Origin: Oxalobacter sp.
GTDB taxonomy: Bacteria; Pseudomonadota; Gammaproteobacteria; Burkholderiales; Burkholderiaceae_D
Direction: 5' to 3'
Length of the DNA stretch: 57,250 nt
NCBI GenBank assembly: GCA_018384065.1
Contig: JAHAYL010000048.1
Coordinates: 1-57,250 of the forward strand
Under the pieces are notes generated by a model, which was given only the letters and a program-made list of their open reading frames with translations, was not told where the DNA came from and searched no databases. Position 1 is the stretch's first letter. Each line of letters starts with the position of its first letter. Made by a program: the position numbers and the translations under genes. Shown here piece by piece: positions 35,427 to 49,197 of the stretch.

Positions 35427-36308
35427 TCAGACCAGACTGTCATAGACTGCCCTTTCCTCTTTCGTAAAACAGCAGAAATAGATATCCATTACAACATCGG
35501 GATGACTGTCAAGCCATATCCTGACAGACTCCACGGCTACCTCTGCCGCTTCATCCAATGGATAGCCATGCCCTCCTGTTGCAAGGCTTGGGAAGGCTAT
35601 GCTGGTGCATCCATTGTCTAAAGCAAGGTCAAGCGATGCTGTGTAACAGGATGCCAGAAGTTCTTCGTCCTGTTCAGTACCATGATAGATAGGACTGACA
35701 GCATGGATGATGTAATCGGCATACTGGATGCCATACGCCTTGGTTATTTTTGCCTTGCCTGGCTCACACCCACCAAGTTTCTTGCAGGCTTCATGCAACT
35801 CTAGCCCTGCTGCAGCATGGATTGCCCTGTCAACCCCGCCACCGCCAAGCAGACTGGCATTTGCTGCATTGACGATTGCGCCAACCTGCATATCAACCAC
35901 ACTGCGGGTAAGAACGCATATCTGCGGTCTGGGCTGATAGACCAGCAGTTTTTTGATGATGTCCTTGTCAATCTGAATCTGGCTGCTGTATGGATTCAGG
36001 TAGTAACCAAGGAAGTTTCCATCTTCAACCTTACTGAACAGTTTTTCTAGGGAAACGTTGATGACGGACATCGACCCGCCCTTCTGCATTTCCTTTTGGT
36101 CAGTGAAAAGCGGGACATAGTATTTTGCATCCCCTCCACCTGCTGTCCGCTCCTTGGAATCCTCAATGCCGACATAGATTTCCAATCCATCTTTCATAGC
36201 TGCACAAAGGGCATTGAACAATGGCCCCCATGGATTGCTTGCATTGCCCCTGAAACGGTAGTTGGCTATCGCGCGTTCAAGTGCAATGATGCTGCTTTTT
36301 CTTTCCAT
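35427..36308 (-). CDS. SseB-like domain fused to a macrodomain
   Basis: About 293 residues. Residues 1-120 resemble SseB (LERAIANYR, AKYYVPLFTDQKEMQKG, LNPYSSQIQI). Residues 130-290 are a macrodomain with the ADP-ribose-binding motifs IVNAANASLLGGGGVDRAIH and SIAFPSLATGGHGYP. Macrodomains bind or hydrolyse ADP-ribose and O-acetyl-ADP-ribose; the NAAN...GGGGVD motif suggests a hydrolytic type. The start is ATG 36308 with GGAG about ten bases upstream; a TTG precedes it. An ADP-ribosylglycohydrolase follows in the same operon. Confidence 0.85.
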   Translation of the reverse strand: MERKSSIIALERAIANYRFRGNASNPWGPLFNALCAAMKDGLEIYVGIEDSKERTAGGGDAKYYVPLFTDQKEMQKGGSMSVINVSLEKLFSKVEDGNFLGYYLNPYSSQIQIDKDIIKKLLVYQPRPQICVLTRSVVDMQVGAIVNAANASLLGGGGVDRAIHAAAGLELHEACKKLGGCEPGKAKITKAYGIQYADYIIHAVSPIYHGTEQDEELLASCYTASLDLALDNGCTSIAFPSLATGGHGYPLDEAAEVAVESVRIWLDSHPDVVMDIYFCCFTKEERAVYDSLV

Positions 36309-36806
36309 CAAGTGTTTTCTCCATCAGTTGAATCAGGTTACCTACTTCCTACCAGTCTAAGTTTTGACCTTTTGGATGATTTAATCCAGTTGCCTTGCCT
36401 CCTTTCTTGATATTCAGGACTCAATACGTTTTTCTGCTGTTTTTCCTGTCTGTCGATAAAGCCTTGTGATTCCGGTTCAAATCCAGCACAAACTCCAATC
36501 TGACGACCTGATTCTGTCATAAAACTGATGGACAGGCGCTTACCACAATATTGTGGTTACAGGGAAAAACATTCAACACAGGAAATTCAGGCGGATATGT
36601 GGATGGTAATGGCACACAGAAAGAGGAGCGTACCTTGGAGATATGTGCTTAAAGTGCATGGGCTTGGGTGACAGGTCTGTCAGAAAGCGGTGGCAGCAGA
36701 TTCTTTCCTTGCCCAAAAGTTATGTGCTGCCACCAGACCTTGCATTGATACGCTGTATTGCCAGCAGTCAATCCATCGGCACAGCCGACAGCCTGGCCAA
36801 ACCGTA
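36309..36806. other. Non-coding or decayed stretch
   Basis: There is no convincing gene in these 500 bases. Short open frames (36338-36520 minus, 36643-36915 plus) lack ribosome binding sites and recognisable domains. The first of these is basic and low in complexity and could be a gene remnant. The promoter of the macrodomain operon should lie at the left end. Confidence 0.5.
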
Positions 36807-37076
36807 TCAATGCAGTTTACGGAAACCAAGTTCCTTACGGTGCTGCCTCATCCGTTCAACAAACAGCGCCGTATGGTTCTGTTCAAGAGGCTTGCCGCCA
36901 ACATGCTTTGAATGACGCATGGCATCCATGAGCATCATTTCGGCGATGTTCCAGATGAGGGCTGTGACTTTTTTCTTATCACCATTGGCGAACCGGTAGA
37001 TTTCATCCAACAGATTCTCTGTCATTTCATTGCAGAAGCTGTCGAAGATATCTTGTTTGATGTTCAGGTCAATCAT
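36807..37076 (-). CDS. Small protein of unknown function
   Basis: An 89-residue helical protein starting at ATG 37076 behind AAAGGAAGC. The frame extends upstream to 37139 without a site. No known motif is present; the C-terminus is basic (ERMRQHRKELGFRKLH). It lies inside the island, on the same strand as the ADP-ribose genes but some 500 bases away. Confidence 0.65.
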   Translation of the reverse strand: MIDLNIKQDIFDSFCNEMTENLLDEIYRFANGDKKKVTALIWNIAEMMLMDAMRHSKHVGGKPLEQNHTALFVERMRQHRKELGFRKLH

Positions 37077-37304
37077 CTTGCTTCCTTTCGTGTGCAGATA
37101 CCCGTCATGTTTCTCCGGGCTCCAGCTCTGATTACCCAAAAGCTGATGGTCTCAGCTACGGTACTTTTATACTAGCATCAGATCAGTGTCTTATTTGTTA
37201 GCTTTTGTAAAAAGCGCTGTCTAACGATGACTAGATTGACCCAGCACAAGCTGCTGCCTCCTGCCTTAGAGCGATTACAAATTCATTCGCTACCAAACGA
37301 AAAA

Positions 37305-37326
37305 CCGCCCGAAGGCGGTTCCTTTA
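37305..37326 (-). terminator. Terminator of the small gene at 37346
   Basis: AACCGCC-CGAA-GGCGGTT forms a 7-bp stem with a stable tetraloop. On the minus strand it is followed by a T run (GGCGGTTTTTCG). It begins about 20 bases past the stop at 37346. Confidence 0.75.
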
Positions 37327-37345
37327 AAGATAAGTTGAAAAACAA

Positions 37346-37600
37346 TCAGCGGAATAAATTATATGCGGCCAAGCCACACATCATAGCCTGCCTAATCTGA
37401 TCCTGAACACTGGCAGGTTTGTAATCATCCTGTGATGCAGTACCTTCGACTGGAATCCAGCCAGTTTTGCCAGCGTCAGGCCGGTTTATAAGCATACGGC
37501 TGAAACGGGCATTCTTCTTTGCCCATTCCTTGAGTGTCCTAGAATTGAGCTTCTTCCTTGGTCCAAGCGGCCTGTCTGACAATGTGAGGATTTTGGTCAT
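37346..37600 (-). CDS. Small basic protein of unknown function
   Basis: An 84-residue protein from ATG 37600 (AGGTTATATC upstream is a weak site); the frame also opens upstream at 37621. Very basic N-terminal half (RPLGPRKKLNSRTLKEWAKK). No motif is recognised. It is followed by a clear terminator, so it is probably expressed alone. It is the last gene before the core ftsB gene. Confidence 0.6.
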   Translation of the reverse strand: MTKILTLSDRPLGPRKKLNSRTLKEWAKKNARFSRMLINRPDAGKTGWIPVEGTASQDDYKPASVQDQIRQAMMCGLAAYNLFR

Positions 37601-37681
37601 GATATAACCTGTTGGAATCAATGGTCTGATTTAATCAGTGAGGAATCAACTGCTGTCAGGAGCAATATTCCTTTCCTTCAT

Positions 37682-38032
37682 TCAGCGTTTCCCGGCTTTT
37701 TCTGTTTTTGCAGCTGGTTTCTGTTCAGCCTCTGCAGGCACCGGTGTCTTGGCATCCAGCAGCTGGACGAAGACCTCATTGCGTTTCACCATTGCCAGCT
37801 CGCTTCTGGCACGCTCTTCGATGGCTTCATCCCCTTCCTGAAGGCTCTTGATATCTGATGCCAGCCTTGCATTCCTGGCTTTCAGCTCATCGTTGTGCTT
37901 TGTCGTCGTCGCCAGCTGGTTTTTCAGCTCCCAGACACGCATCCAGCCACCTTTTCCAAACCAAAGCGGGTATTGGATGGCAACAACAAGAATCGCCAGT
38001 ATGATGGTTACGGCTCGTCTAGATGTAAACAT
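37682..38032 (-). CDS. ftsB: Cell division protein FtsB
   Basis: A 116-residue bitopic membrane protein: short cytoplasmic tail, one membrane segment (about residues 8-25), then a periplasmic coiled coil (about 33-75) and a charged, low-complexity C-terminus. Position next to eno and kdsA-pyrG matches other betaproteobacteria. FtsB joins FtsL and FtsQ in the divisome. The C-terminal tail rich in Lys, Ala and Glu is longer than in E. coli. Confidence 0.88.
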   Translation of the reverse strand: MFTSRRAVTIILAILVVAIQYPLWFGKGGWMRVWELKNQLATTTKHNDELKARNARLASDIKSLQEGDEAIEERARSELAMVKRNEVFVQLLDAKTPVPAEAEQKPAAKTEKAGKR

Positions 38033-38044
38033 GGCAGCCTACTG

Positions 38045-38074
38045 AAAAGACGGGACAGGTTGCACCATCCCGTC
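38045..38074 (-). terminator. Terminator between eno and ftsB
   Basis: On the minus strand GACGGGA and TCCCGTC pair and are followed by TTTTC. It lies just after the eno stop, so ftsB may be read partly from read-through or from its own promoter. Confidence 0.65.
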
Positions 38075-38088
38075 AAACCCCATAAACA

Positions 38089-39378
<1,290 letters not shown>

Positions 39379-39415
39379 TCAAGCTAATAAAATCTTTTTT
39401 ATCATCAAACAACCA

Positions 39416-41919
<2,504 letters not shown>

Positions 41920-41953
41920 CTATCGATGCAAACGCACAATAACGGAAAGTTAG

Positions 41954-41982
41954 ATTATAACTTAAAAGAAGACCATACACAG
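41954..41982 (-). promoter_or_regulatory. Possible pyrG promoter
   Basis: TATAAT on the minus strand (41959-41954) lies about 40 bases before the pyrG start. The matching -35 region (41977-41982) is poor. Confidence 0.35.
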
Positions 41983-42145
41983 TGAAAAACCGCTTTCTGA
42001 AGCCTCTCTTTCCTGTCAATAGGAATACTGCTGGCAAAACCGATGTACAAGGTCAGACAGATGCCGGTGTTATTGCTGTATGAAAGATATTCCATATCGT
42101 ATAAACTTTTTAAGTTTTCCATCTAACATATTGATATAAAACAAT

Positions 42146-44539
42146 CTAATCTGTGTACCAGAATCTGGATGATGATTTCCTGTATGACTCGGCTGAAATG
42201 CCGTTATCGTCAAACATGAACTGGACAGCACCGTCATGGTCAGAACGGAACATCGTGGTATCCAGCAGCTTATACCGTTTGACTACTGAAGGATGGGGAT
42301 GATGGTAACGGTTCCGGTATCCGATTTGGAAAACAGCATATTCCGGTTTTACAGCCAGCAGGAACGGCAGTGACGAGGATGTATGGCTGCCATGATGCGG
42401 GGACATCAAGACATCAGAACGCAGCCTGTCACCGTATCCAGCAACCAGATCCCGCTCTGTCTGTTCTTCAATATCGCCAGTCAGCAGCAAGGAACCATTC
42501 TTAGAATCAACTTTAATAACACAGCTTAACTCATTTGTTTTCTTATCATAAGTATAATCAACTGCGTTGGGATGCAGCATCGTGAAATGGATACCATCCC
42601 ATTCCCAATGGGCACCGGCAAGACAGGGAAGGACAGGAGACCTGTCAGAATGCGATGTCATGGAAGAGACAACCTCGCCAACAGGGATATTCTCCAGTAA
42701 AGCATCCAGTCCTCCTGAATGGTCACTGTCTGCATGCGATACCACCACCTTATCCAATGATCCAATCCCCCTGTACTTCAGGTAAGGAATAATCACCCGG
42801 TCAGCTGCATTCGACTGCCCATAAGCAGGACCTGCATCGAAAAGCAGCCGATGATGGCCAGTTTCCACTAAAACAGCTCCACCCTGCCCGACATCCAGTA
42901 CCGTTGCTTTGAAGGTCCCTTCCGCTGGCGAGGTTGATGTCAATGCCAATACCGGCAGGAAACATCCAACACCAGCAATCCGCCAATGCCATCCTTTCGG
43001 TGCGAGCAGCCACAACACACCGGCTATCGAAAAAACCACCAGATAAAGATGCGGAAACGGCACTGTCCATACGGCATAAGGCAGGTTGCCGATCCAATCC
43101 AGGAAACCACAGAAAACAACGAGCAGATGGTCAGTCACTGACAGGATCCAGGCATCGAGTGGTTCAGGCAGGATGCTTCCTGACAATGCCAATGGTGTCA
43201 CGATGAACGAGAATAAAGGGATTGCAACTGCATTTGCAACAGGACCGACGATAGATGCCCTGCCCCAGAAAAAGAGTGTCAATGCAAACAGGCCGACTGT
43301 GACGGCAACCTGGACACGGGCAAAAGATATTCCCCATTGGCAAAGATGCCCCCAGATACCCGACCTGACCGGTTTTGCCTGATGCCTGACCGCCACATAA
43401 AAGATCATCGCTACCGCCATGAAAGACAGCCAGAACCCAGGCTGGTGCAGTGCCAATGGGTCAAACAATAAAATCAAGACAGCTACGGACAGCAGGATTT
43501 TATGGACCTGAACCACCCTGTCCGTCCATAAAGCGAGCCCGACAATCACAATCATGGCCAATGTACGCCTTGCCGGAATCCCTGCTCCCGCAAGCAGCAC
43601 ATACAGGACAGCTGTGAACACACCGACAATAACTGCCACTTTCTGGGTGGGAATCAAAAGGGGGAGCTGTAACCGTGTAAAAAATGACCGTCGCCAGAAG
43701 AATCCCGCAATACCTGACAGCAGGCCGGCAACCAATGCGATATGCAGACCTGAAATTGCCACCAGATGCGAGACACCTGTCCTGCTGAAGACATCCCAGC
43801 TCCGCTTGGGAATCGCCCGCTGGTCACCAATCACCAAAGCCGTGATGATGCCAGCACACTCTGCATCTGGAATCGCACGGTTGATTTTGTCACGTATGGC
43901 GCTCCGGACAGCATGCACCGCATTCATCGGACTGAAGGCAAATCCATCCAACAGCGTATTGTCACTGTCAGGTGATGGATCTTCTATGACAGACCCTGTC
44001 GCCCGCATTCCCCGTTCAAAGAGCCACCGTTCAAAATCAAATACGCCAGGATTCATCGTACCATGAGGACGTTTCAGGCGTACCGAGAACCGCCACCGCT
44101 GACCGGCATCAATCAGCTGTCCCTGTTCCTCGATGTGCTTTTTGAAAAGGAAAATCTTTTCAGGCACTGCAACCGCCCGTTTCCCAGCATGCGCCTGTTC
44201 AACCTTGAATGGGAAACTGACACCGTTACTGGTCGTCTGGGGCAAGCCTGCAACAACACCGACAACCTGGATCTTCCGTTTTTCCAGATACTTGGGAAGG
44301 CTGTCATCAAGTGCCGTCCCACAGAAGAAAGATGCCCATGCAATGCCGAAACAGATGCCTGCCATCAACCGGACAGCCTGACTGGCATATGTGGGAAAAC
44401 GTTTGAGCAGAGGAAGGAAAGAAAGACCTGCCAGAAGGACTGTACCAAGAAAAAACAGGCCGCAGGTCAGGTATCCTGGCAATTCAGACAGGACCGTTGT
44501 CCATCCAATACCAAAGACAATACCTAACAGAAAGCTCAT
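42146..44539 (-). CDS. comEC: ComEC/Rec2-type DNA uptake channel protein
   Basis: About 797 residues, with an N-terminal hydrophobic region, an OB-like periplasmic part, a Competence domain of many membrane segments (about residues 220-510) and a C-terminal metallo-beta-lactamase-like domain with VSHADSDHSGGLDALL and SPHHGSHTSS. ComEC carries single-stranded DNA across the inner membrane during natural transformation. ATG 44539 overlaps the tatD stop as TGATG. It sits in an operon with lolC, lolD and tatD. Confidence 0.92.
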   Translation of the reverse strand: MSFLLGIVFGIGWTTVLSELPGYLTCGLFFLGTVLLAGLSFLPLLKRFPTYASQAVRLMAGICFGIAWASFFCGTALDDSLPKYLEKRKIQVVGVVAGLPQTTSNGVSFPFKVEQAHAGKRAVAVPEKIFLFKKHIEEQGQLIDAGQRWRFSVRLKRPHGTMNPGVFDFERWLFERGMRATGSVIEDPSPDSDNTLLDGFAFSPMNAVHAVRSAIRDKINRAIPDAECAGIITALVIGDQRAIPKRSWDVFSRTGVSHLVAISGLHIALVAGLLSGIAGFFWRRSFFTRLQLPLLIPTQKVAVIVGVFTAVLYVLLAGAGIPARRTLAMIVIVGLALWTDRVVQVHKILLSVAVLILLFDPLALHQPGFWLSFMAVAMIFYVAVRHQAKPVRSGIWGHLCQWGISFARVQVAVTVGLFALTLFFWGRASIVGPVANAVAIPLFSFIVTPLALSGSILPEPLDAWILSVTDHLLVVFCGFLDWIGNLPYAVWTVPFPHLYLVVFSIAGVLWLLAPKGWHWRIAGVGCFLPVLALTSTSPAEGTFKATVLDVGQGGAVLVETGHHRLLFDAGPAYGQSNAADRVIIPYLKYRGIGSLDKVVVSHADSDHSGGLDALLENIPVGEVVSSMTSHSDRSPVLPCLAGAHWEWDGIHFTMLHPNAVDYTYDKKTNELSCVIKVDSKNGSLLLTGDIEEQTERDLVAGYGDRLRSDVLMSPHHGSHTSSSLPFLLAVKPEYAVFQIGYRNRYHHPHPSVVKRYKLLDTTMFRSDHDGAVQFMFDDNGISAESYRKSSSRFWYTD

Positions 44540-45339
44540 CAAATCCTATCAGCAAGTCTGGGAACTGCCGAAACCGCGTTATGGCGGGTGCATTCAGCAA
44601 GATATTCCGGTGAAATACCCCGCAATCCAGCAATAATCCCTGCAATCCTTGGCAATTCAGCCGGAGAGTTTTCCCGTTTGTTTTTCCAATAAGGCGGCAG
44701 ATCAGGGGCGTCCGTCTCGACAACCAACGCATCAATCGGCAGTTCTTTTGCCAACATCCTGCGCTGATGGGCTCGTTCATAAGTCACCGTCCCACAGAAA
44801 CTGATCTTGAAACCCTGATTGATATACGCTTCTGCCTGCTGCATGCTGCCGTTAAAAGCATGTGCAATACCGCGCCTCACACCATACTGGCGCAGGAATT
44901 TCAATACGGTATCCACAGAACGCAGGGTATGCAGCAATACCGGCAGGTCATACTGACGGGCGATTTCCAACTGGCGGCAGAAAAAATATTCCTGTTTTTC
45001 CCGTGCGGCAGGCGTACACCGCTCTGGAAGATAGAAATCCAGCCCAATCTCACCGATTGCGACAAAACGGCTGTCCGTCATTTTTTCCTGGACCCATTGT
45101 TCCAGGACATCCAGGTCAGATTCAGGACTTTGGGGCACATAAAGGGGATGGATACCCAAAGCATAGGAACATCCATCAACTGTATGGGCAATATGATGGA
45201 CATCGGTGAAGCTGTCGCGGTCAATCGAAGGGATCAGGATATGGGAAACACCGTTTTTCTTAGATAACTCAACGGTCTGCGGGACCTTTCCAGAAAAAGG
45301 CTCTGCATTCAGATGGCAATGGGTATCAATCCACACCAT
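44539..45339 (-). CDS. TatD-family metal-dependent hydrolase (copy 2)
   Basis: A 266-residue TIM-barrel hydrolase of the TatD family. Metal ligands: H-C-H in IDTHCHLN, the Glu in [10 protein letters not shown], the His in VLLHTLRS and GIAHAFNGS, and the Asp in [12 protein letters not shown]. It differs clearly from copy 1 (22033-22821), so it is an old paralogue. The start overlaps lolD by 14 bases, and its stop touches the comEC start, so the four genes lolC-lolD-tatD-comEC are one unit. Confidence 0.92.
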   Translation of the reverse strand: MVWIDTHCHLNAEPFSGKVPQTVELSKKNGVSHILIPSIDRDSFTDVHHIAHTVDGCSYALGIHPLYVPQSPESDLDVLEQWVQEKMTDSRFVAIGEIGLDFYLPERCTPAAREKQEYFFCRQLEIARQYDLPVLLHTLRSVDTVLKFLRQYGVRRGIAHAFNGSMQQAEAYINQGFKISFCGTVTYERAHQRRMLAKELPIDALVVETDAPDLPPYWKNKRENSPAELPRIAGIIAGLRGISPEYLAECTRHNAVSAVPRLADRI

Positions 45340-46039
45340 CTCCCCCTTGTTTCAGGACCGGAACTTCCATCAGGGATTTATCCGACATCTGGTACACCCT
45401 GTCGCAACGTCCCGCCAGTTCAGGGTCATGGGTGACAATCACAAATGCCGTTCCCATTGTCTGCGACAATTCCAGCATCAGGTCAAAAATCTGCCGTGCT
45501 GTCGCCCTGTCAAGGTTCCCTGTCGGTTCATCCGCCAAGACACAGGCAGGATCCGCCACCAAAGCCCTAGCCAAAGCCACCCGCTGGCGTTCCCCGCCGG
45601 ACAGTTCGCCCGGCAGATGGATTGCCCGGTCTTCCAGACCAACCCTGACCAGCATTTCCATGGCTTTTTTCTCAGCAAATTCCCGGGATTCCCGTCGGAT
45701 CAGGAAAGGCATCGCCACATTATCCAGTGCAGAAAACTCAGGCAACAGATGATGGAACTGATAGACAAATCCCAAAGTCCTGTTCCTCAACGCATCACAG
45801 GCGGCACCATTCAACTCAGCCAATACCTGCCCATTCATGGAAACGGAACCTGCTGTCGGATCATCCAATCCGCCAAGCAGATGCAGGAATGTCGATTTAC
45901 CTGATCCAGAAGCACCGACAATAGCGACACGCTCGCCCTTTTTCACCTGGAAATCAATATCCCGCAGGATCTCAACAGCATATTTCCCCTGCTGGTAAGT
46001 CTTGCAGAGCCCCGTACAGGACAGAACGGTATCATTCAT
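45326..46039 (-). CDS. lolD: Lipoprotein-releasing ABC transporter ATPase
   Basis: A 237-residue ATPase with Walker [10 protein letters not shown], signature [15 protein letters not shown] and Walker [12 protein letters not shown]. Together with LolC/E it lifts lipoproteins from the inner membrane for transport by LolA. ATG 46039 overlaps the lolC end; an upstream frame to 46129 is not coding. Confidence 0.95.
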   Translation of the reverse strand: MNDTVLSCTGLCKTYQQGKYAVEILRDIDFQVKKGERVAIVGASGSGKSTFLHLLGGLDDPTAGSVSMNGQVLAELNGAACDALRNRTLGFVYQFHHLLPEFSALDNVAMPFLIRRESREFAEKKAMEMLVRVGLEDRAIHLPGELSGGERQRVALARALVADPACVLADEPTGNLDRATARQIFDLMLELSQTMGTAFVIVTHDPELAGRCDRVYQMSDKSLMEVPVLKQGGDGVD

Positions 46040-47300
46040 AACGCAATGCCTCCGCCGGGTTGACCTTTGCCGCACTCCAGCTTGGGTACAACGTTGCCAG
46101 GAATGAAAGCACAATGGAAGAACCGCCAATCCTCAAGACATCCATCCACTGAAGGTCTGAGGGCAATGAACTGATCAGATAAATGTTCTTGGGCAGGAAC
46201 TGGAAGCCGAACAGCCGTTCGATGAAAGGCACAATCACATCAATATTCAGGGAAACCAATACACCAAAGCTGACACCGATCAATGTACCCAGGATTCCTG
46301 CCAAAGCGCCCTGCACGATGAATATCTTCATGATGGACCGTGGCGTTGCTCCCAATGTCCTGAGAATCGCGATATCTGCCTGTTTCTCAGTGACAGTCAT
46401 CACCAAGGTTGAAACCAGGTTGAACGCGGCAACGGCGATGATCAGCATCAGGATGATGAACATCATTTTCTTTTCTGTCTGGACAGCTGCAAACCAGTTC
46501 TTGTTCTGCTTGGACCAGTCCCTGACCACCACCTCCTGGTCAATCAGGGATAATGTCAGGTCTTTCGCAACAGCGGGCGCTTCCTGCATATTATGGAGTT
46601 TCACCCGAAGCCCTGTCGGCGCATCCGCCTGGAAAATCCGCATTGCATCATCGATGCTGATAAAAGCCAGTGTCGTATCAAACTCAAAATGCCCAGCCTC
46701 GAAAATACCGGAAACGGTGAACTGCTTCAGCCGGGGCAGGATGCCAGCAGGCGTCACCTGCCCTTGGGGGATGACAACCGTCACTTTGTCGCCAACACCG
46801 ACACGGAGCATCCGTGCCAGTTCCTTGCCGATGGCGATATTGAACGAATCAGACTGCAGGCTTGAGAACGATCCCTGCTTGAACTGCCTGCCGACATCCG
46901 ATACGTTGCCTTCCAATGCGGGATCAACCCCCCTGACAACCACACCGCGCATCAGGTCTTCACGGGTCAGCATTGCCTGCCCGAAAACATAAGGCGCAGT
47001 CCCGGCAACATCCTTGTTGCGCTGGACAACTGCCGCTGTCTCCCGCCAGTTCGGCAATGCACCATAGACGTCCTGTATTTCAATATGCGGCAGCACTGAC
47101 AGCATCCTGTCACGCACCTCTTTCTGAAAACCATTCATCACCGACATCACGATGATCAGGGCAGCAACCCCCAAAGCGATGCCCGCCATGGAAATCATCG
47201 AGATAAAAGAGATGAAACGGTTCCTGCCACTGCGTTTTCCAGAACGCAGATACCGGAGACCGACATACCATTCAAACGGCAGATTTGAAAAAAACCTCAA
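46032..47300 (-). CDS. lolC: Lipoprotein-releasing ABC transporter permease (LolC/LolE)
   Basis: A 422-residue FtsX-like permease with one N-terminal membrane segment, a large periplasmic domain (about residues 55-270) and three C-terminal segments. It begins near the conserved [21 protein letters not shown]. The start is TTG 47300, eight bases behind AGGAG; no ATG precedes the conserved N-terminus. Only one LolC/E-type gene is present here, so the exporter may be a LolF-like homodimer. Confidence 0.92.
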   Translation of the reverse strand: MRFFSNLPFEWYVGLRYLRSGKRSGRNRFISFISMISMAGIALGVAALIIVMSVMNGFQKEVRDRMLSVLPHIEIQDVYGALPNWRETAAVVQRNKDVAGTAPYVFGQAMLTREDLMRGVVVRGVDPALEGNVSDVGRQFKQGSFSSLQSDSFNIAIGKELARMLRVGVGDKVTVVIPQGQVTPAGILPRLKQFTVSGIFEAGHFEFDTTLAFISIDDAMRIFQADAPTGLRVKLHNMQEAPAVAKDLTLSLIDQEVVVRDWSKQNKNWFAAVQTEKKMMFIILMLIIAVAAFNLVSTLVMTVTEKQADIAILRTLGATPRSIMKIFIVQGALAGILGTLIGVSFGVLVSLNIDVIVPFIERLFGFQFLPKNIYLISSLPSDLQWMDVLRIGGSSIVLSFLATLYPSWSAAKVNPAEALRYE

Positions 47301-47441
47301 CGCAGCAACTCCTGATTGAAATCCAGCAACCAGACAGACATAATTTCAGAAATCCCAATTGTACCCTTTCAGCCACGACTGACAATATCCAGCAATAGCC
47401 TTTCACAAATTCAGGTCGAAAACACCCATCCAGCAAACGCC

Positions 47442-49130
47442 ATGTCCCGCATTACACAACGTCCAGTTTCAGAAAGCATCTGCCAGCAACTTGAACAGGC
47501 AGGCATACACCCTGTCCTGGCAAGAATCCTGGCTGCCAGGGGCATCCTTGGGAAAGAAGCAGTTGAAAACACTTTCAGCCATCTGATTCCTCCCCATCTC
47601 ATGCTGAACCTGGACAAAGCGGCGAATCTGCTGGCTGATGCCATCATTGACCGGAAAAAAATGACGGTCATCGCTGATTATGACTGCGATGGTGCAACCG
47701 CCTGTGCGGTTGCCGTCCAAGGCATACGGATGCTCGGTGGCAACATCGACTATATTGTCCCCAACCGTTTCGACAACGGTTATGGACTGACCCCTGCCAT
47801 CTCAGAACTGGCGTTCAGGGAACACCAGACAGATATCCTGATCACCGTTGACAACGGTATCGCCAGTATCGAAGGGGTTGCCCGCGCCAATGAATTGGGG
47901 ATGCAGGTCTTGGTCACCGACCACCATCTACCCGGGGAACATATCCCAAGAGACTGCATCATTGTCAATCCGAACCAGAAAGGCTGCCCATTCCCCAGCA
48001 AGAACCTGGCGGGAGTCGGTGTCATCTTCTACATCCTGTTGGGAATACGGGCTGAAATGCGCCGGAGGAACCGGTTCAGCCAGGCAACCCAACCACATCT
48101 CGATACCCTGCTCGACCTGGTTGCATTGGGTACAGTTTCCGACATTGTGCCACTCGACCATAACAACCGTATCCTGGTCTCACAGGGATTGCAGCGTATC
48201 CGCAATGGCATCACCCGCCCCGGGATAACCGCTCTGTTCCGCATTGCTGGACGGAACCAGCAGAAAGCCTCCTCTGACGACCTTGGATTTGCCATTGGAC
48301 CAAGGCTCAATGCCGCAGGACGCCTGTCAGACATGACCATCGGTGTCGAATGCCTGCTGTCGCAGGACATGGAAACAGCAATGCGGTTTGCGCGTGAGCT
48401 GGACACATTCAACCTGGACCGGCAGCGTCTGGAATCTTCGATGAAACAGGATGCCCTGGCAAAGACCGCCAACCTCAATCCTGCTGACCATTACACCATC
48501 TGCATTTCATCGGAAAATTGGCATCAGGGCGTCATCGGCCTGCTTGCCGCCCGTATCCGGGAACATTATTACCGCCCCACGATTGTTTTCACAGAAGATG
48601 ACCATGGCAACCTGCAGGGTTCCGGACGCTCCATCCCTCACCTGCATATCAGGGATGTCCTTGCCCAGATTGCAGAGCGTTTCCCAGGCATCATCTTGAA
48701 ATTCGGAGGACATGCAATGGCTGCAGGGCTGACCATTCCCAAAAACACATTCCATCAGTTCTGTGAAACCTTTGAACAGTTGTCCAGGAAACAGCTGTCC
48801 CCTGAACAGCTGGAGCCGGTGACGGAAACTGATGGATCATTGGCAACCCGGTATCTCACAGAAGATTTTGTGGCATTGCTGGGCAGCCAGACATGGGGCA
48901 TGGGATTCCCCTCACCGCTTTTCTATGATGAATTCACGGTAAAGCGCCAGCGGGTCTTGAAAAACGCCCACCTGAAACTCCTGCTTGAAAGGGATGGCAG
49001 GCTATATGAAGCCATCCAGTTCCAGAACAGCACTTTATTGCCGGATACCGTAAAACTCGCTTACCGCCCTGTCCTCAATACATTCAACAACCGGACAACC
49101 ATCCAATTGACCATTGAGACTGTTGAATGA
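47442..49130 (+). CDS. recJ: Single-stranded-DNA-specific exonuclease RecJ
   Basis: About 562 residues from ATG 47442; the frame extends upstream to 47316, but this start gives the normal length. The DHH phosphoesterase motifs are present (IADYDCDGATA, VTDHHLPGE), then DHHA1 with GGHAMAAG and an OB fold. RecJ degrades single strands 5' to 3' in recombination and mismatch repair. It is divergent from lolC. Confidence 0.95.
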   Translation: MSRITQRPVSESICQQLEQAGIHPVLARILAARGILGKEAVENTFSHLIPPHLMLNLDKAANLLADAIIDRKKMTVIADYDCDGATACAVAVQGIRMLGGNIDYIVPNRFDNGYGLTPAISELAFREHQTDILITVDNGIASIEGVARANELGMQVLVTDHHLPGEHIPRDCIIVNPNQKGCPFPSKNLAGVGVIFYILLGIRAEMRRRNRFSQATQPHLDTLLDLVALGTVSDIVPLDHNNRILVSQGLQRIRNGITRPGITALFRIAGRNQQKASSDDLGFAIGPRLNAAGRLSDMTIGVECLLSQDMETAMRFARELDTFNLDRQRLESSMKQDALAKTANLNPADHYTICISSENWHQGVIGLLAARIREHYYRPTIVFTEDDHGNLQGSGRSIPHLHIRDVLAQIAERFPGIILKFGGHAMAAGLTIPKNTFHQFCETFEQLSRKQLSPEQLEPVTETDGSLATRYLTEDFVALLGSQTWGMGFPSPLFYDEFTVKRQRVLKNAHLKLLLERDGRLYEAIQFQNSTLLPDTVKLAYRPVLNTFNNRTTIQLTIETVE

Positions 49131-49132
49131 TA

Positions 49133-49176
49133 AAAAAGGGGGGGACATCCTCAGACATCTCCCCTTCCCTTTCCTT
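49133..49176. terminator. Shared terminator of recJ and proC
   Basis: A G-rich run (49139-49145) and the CCCC block near 49160-49165 can pair, with T and A runs at either side. It lies between the convergent genes. Confidence 0.5.
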
Positions 49177-49197
49177 AAATCAAAGGAACCAGCGGCT

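Noticed and set aside
36338-36915. Two short open frames in the island
   Set aside because: No ribosome binding site, no motif and unlikely composition; kept only as possible remnants within the non-coding stretch.
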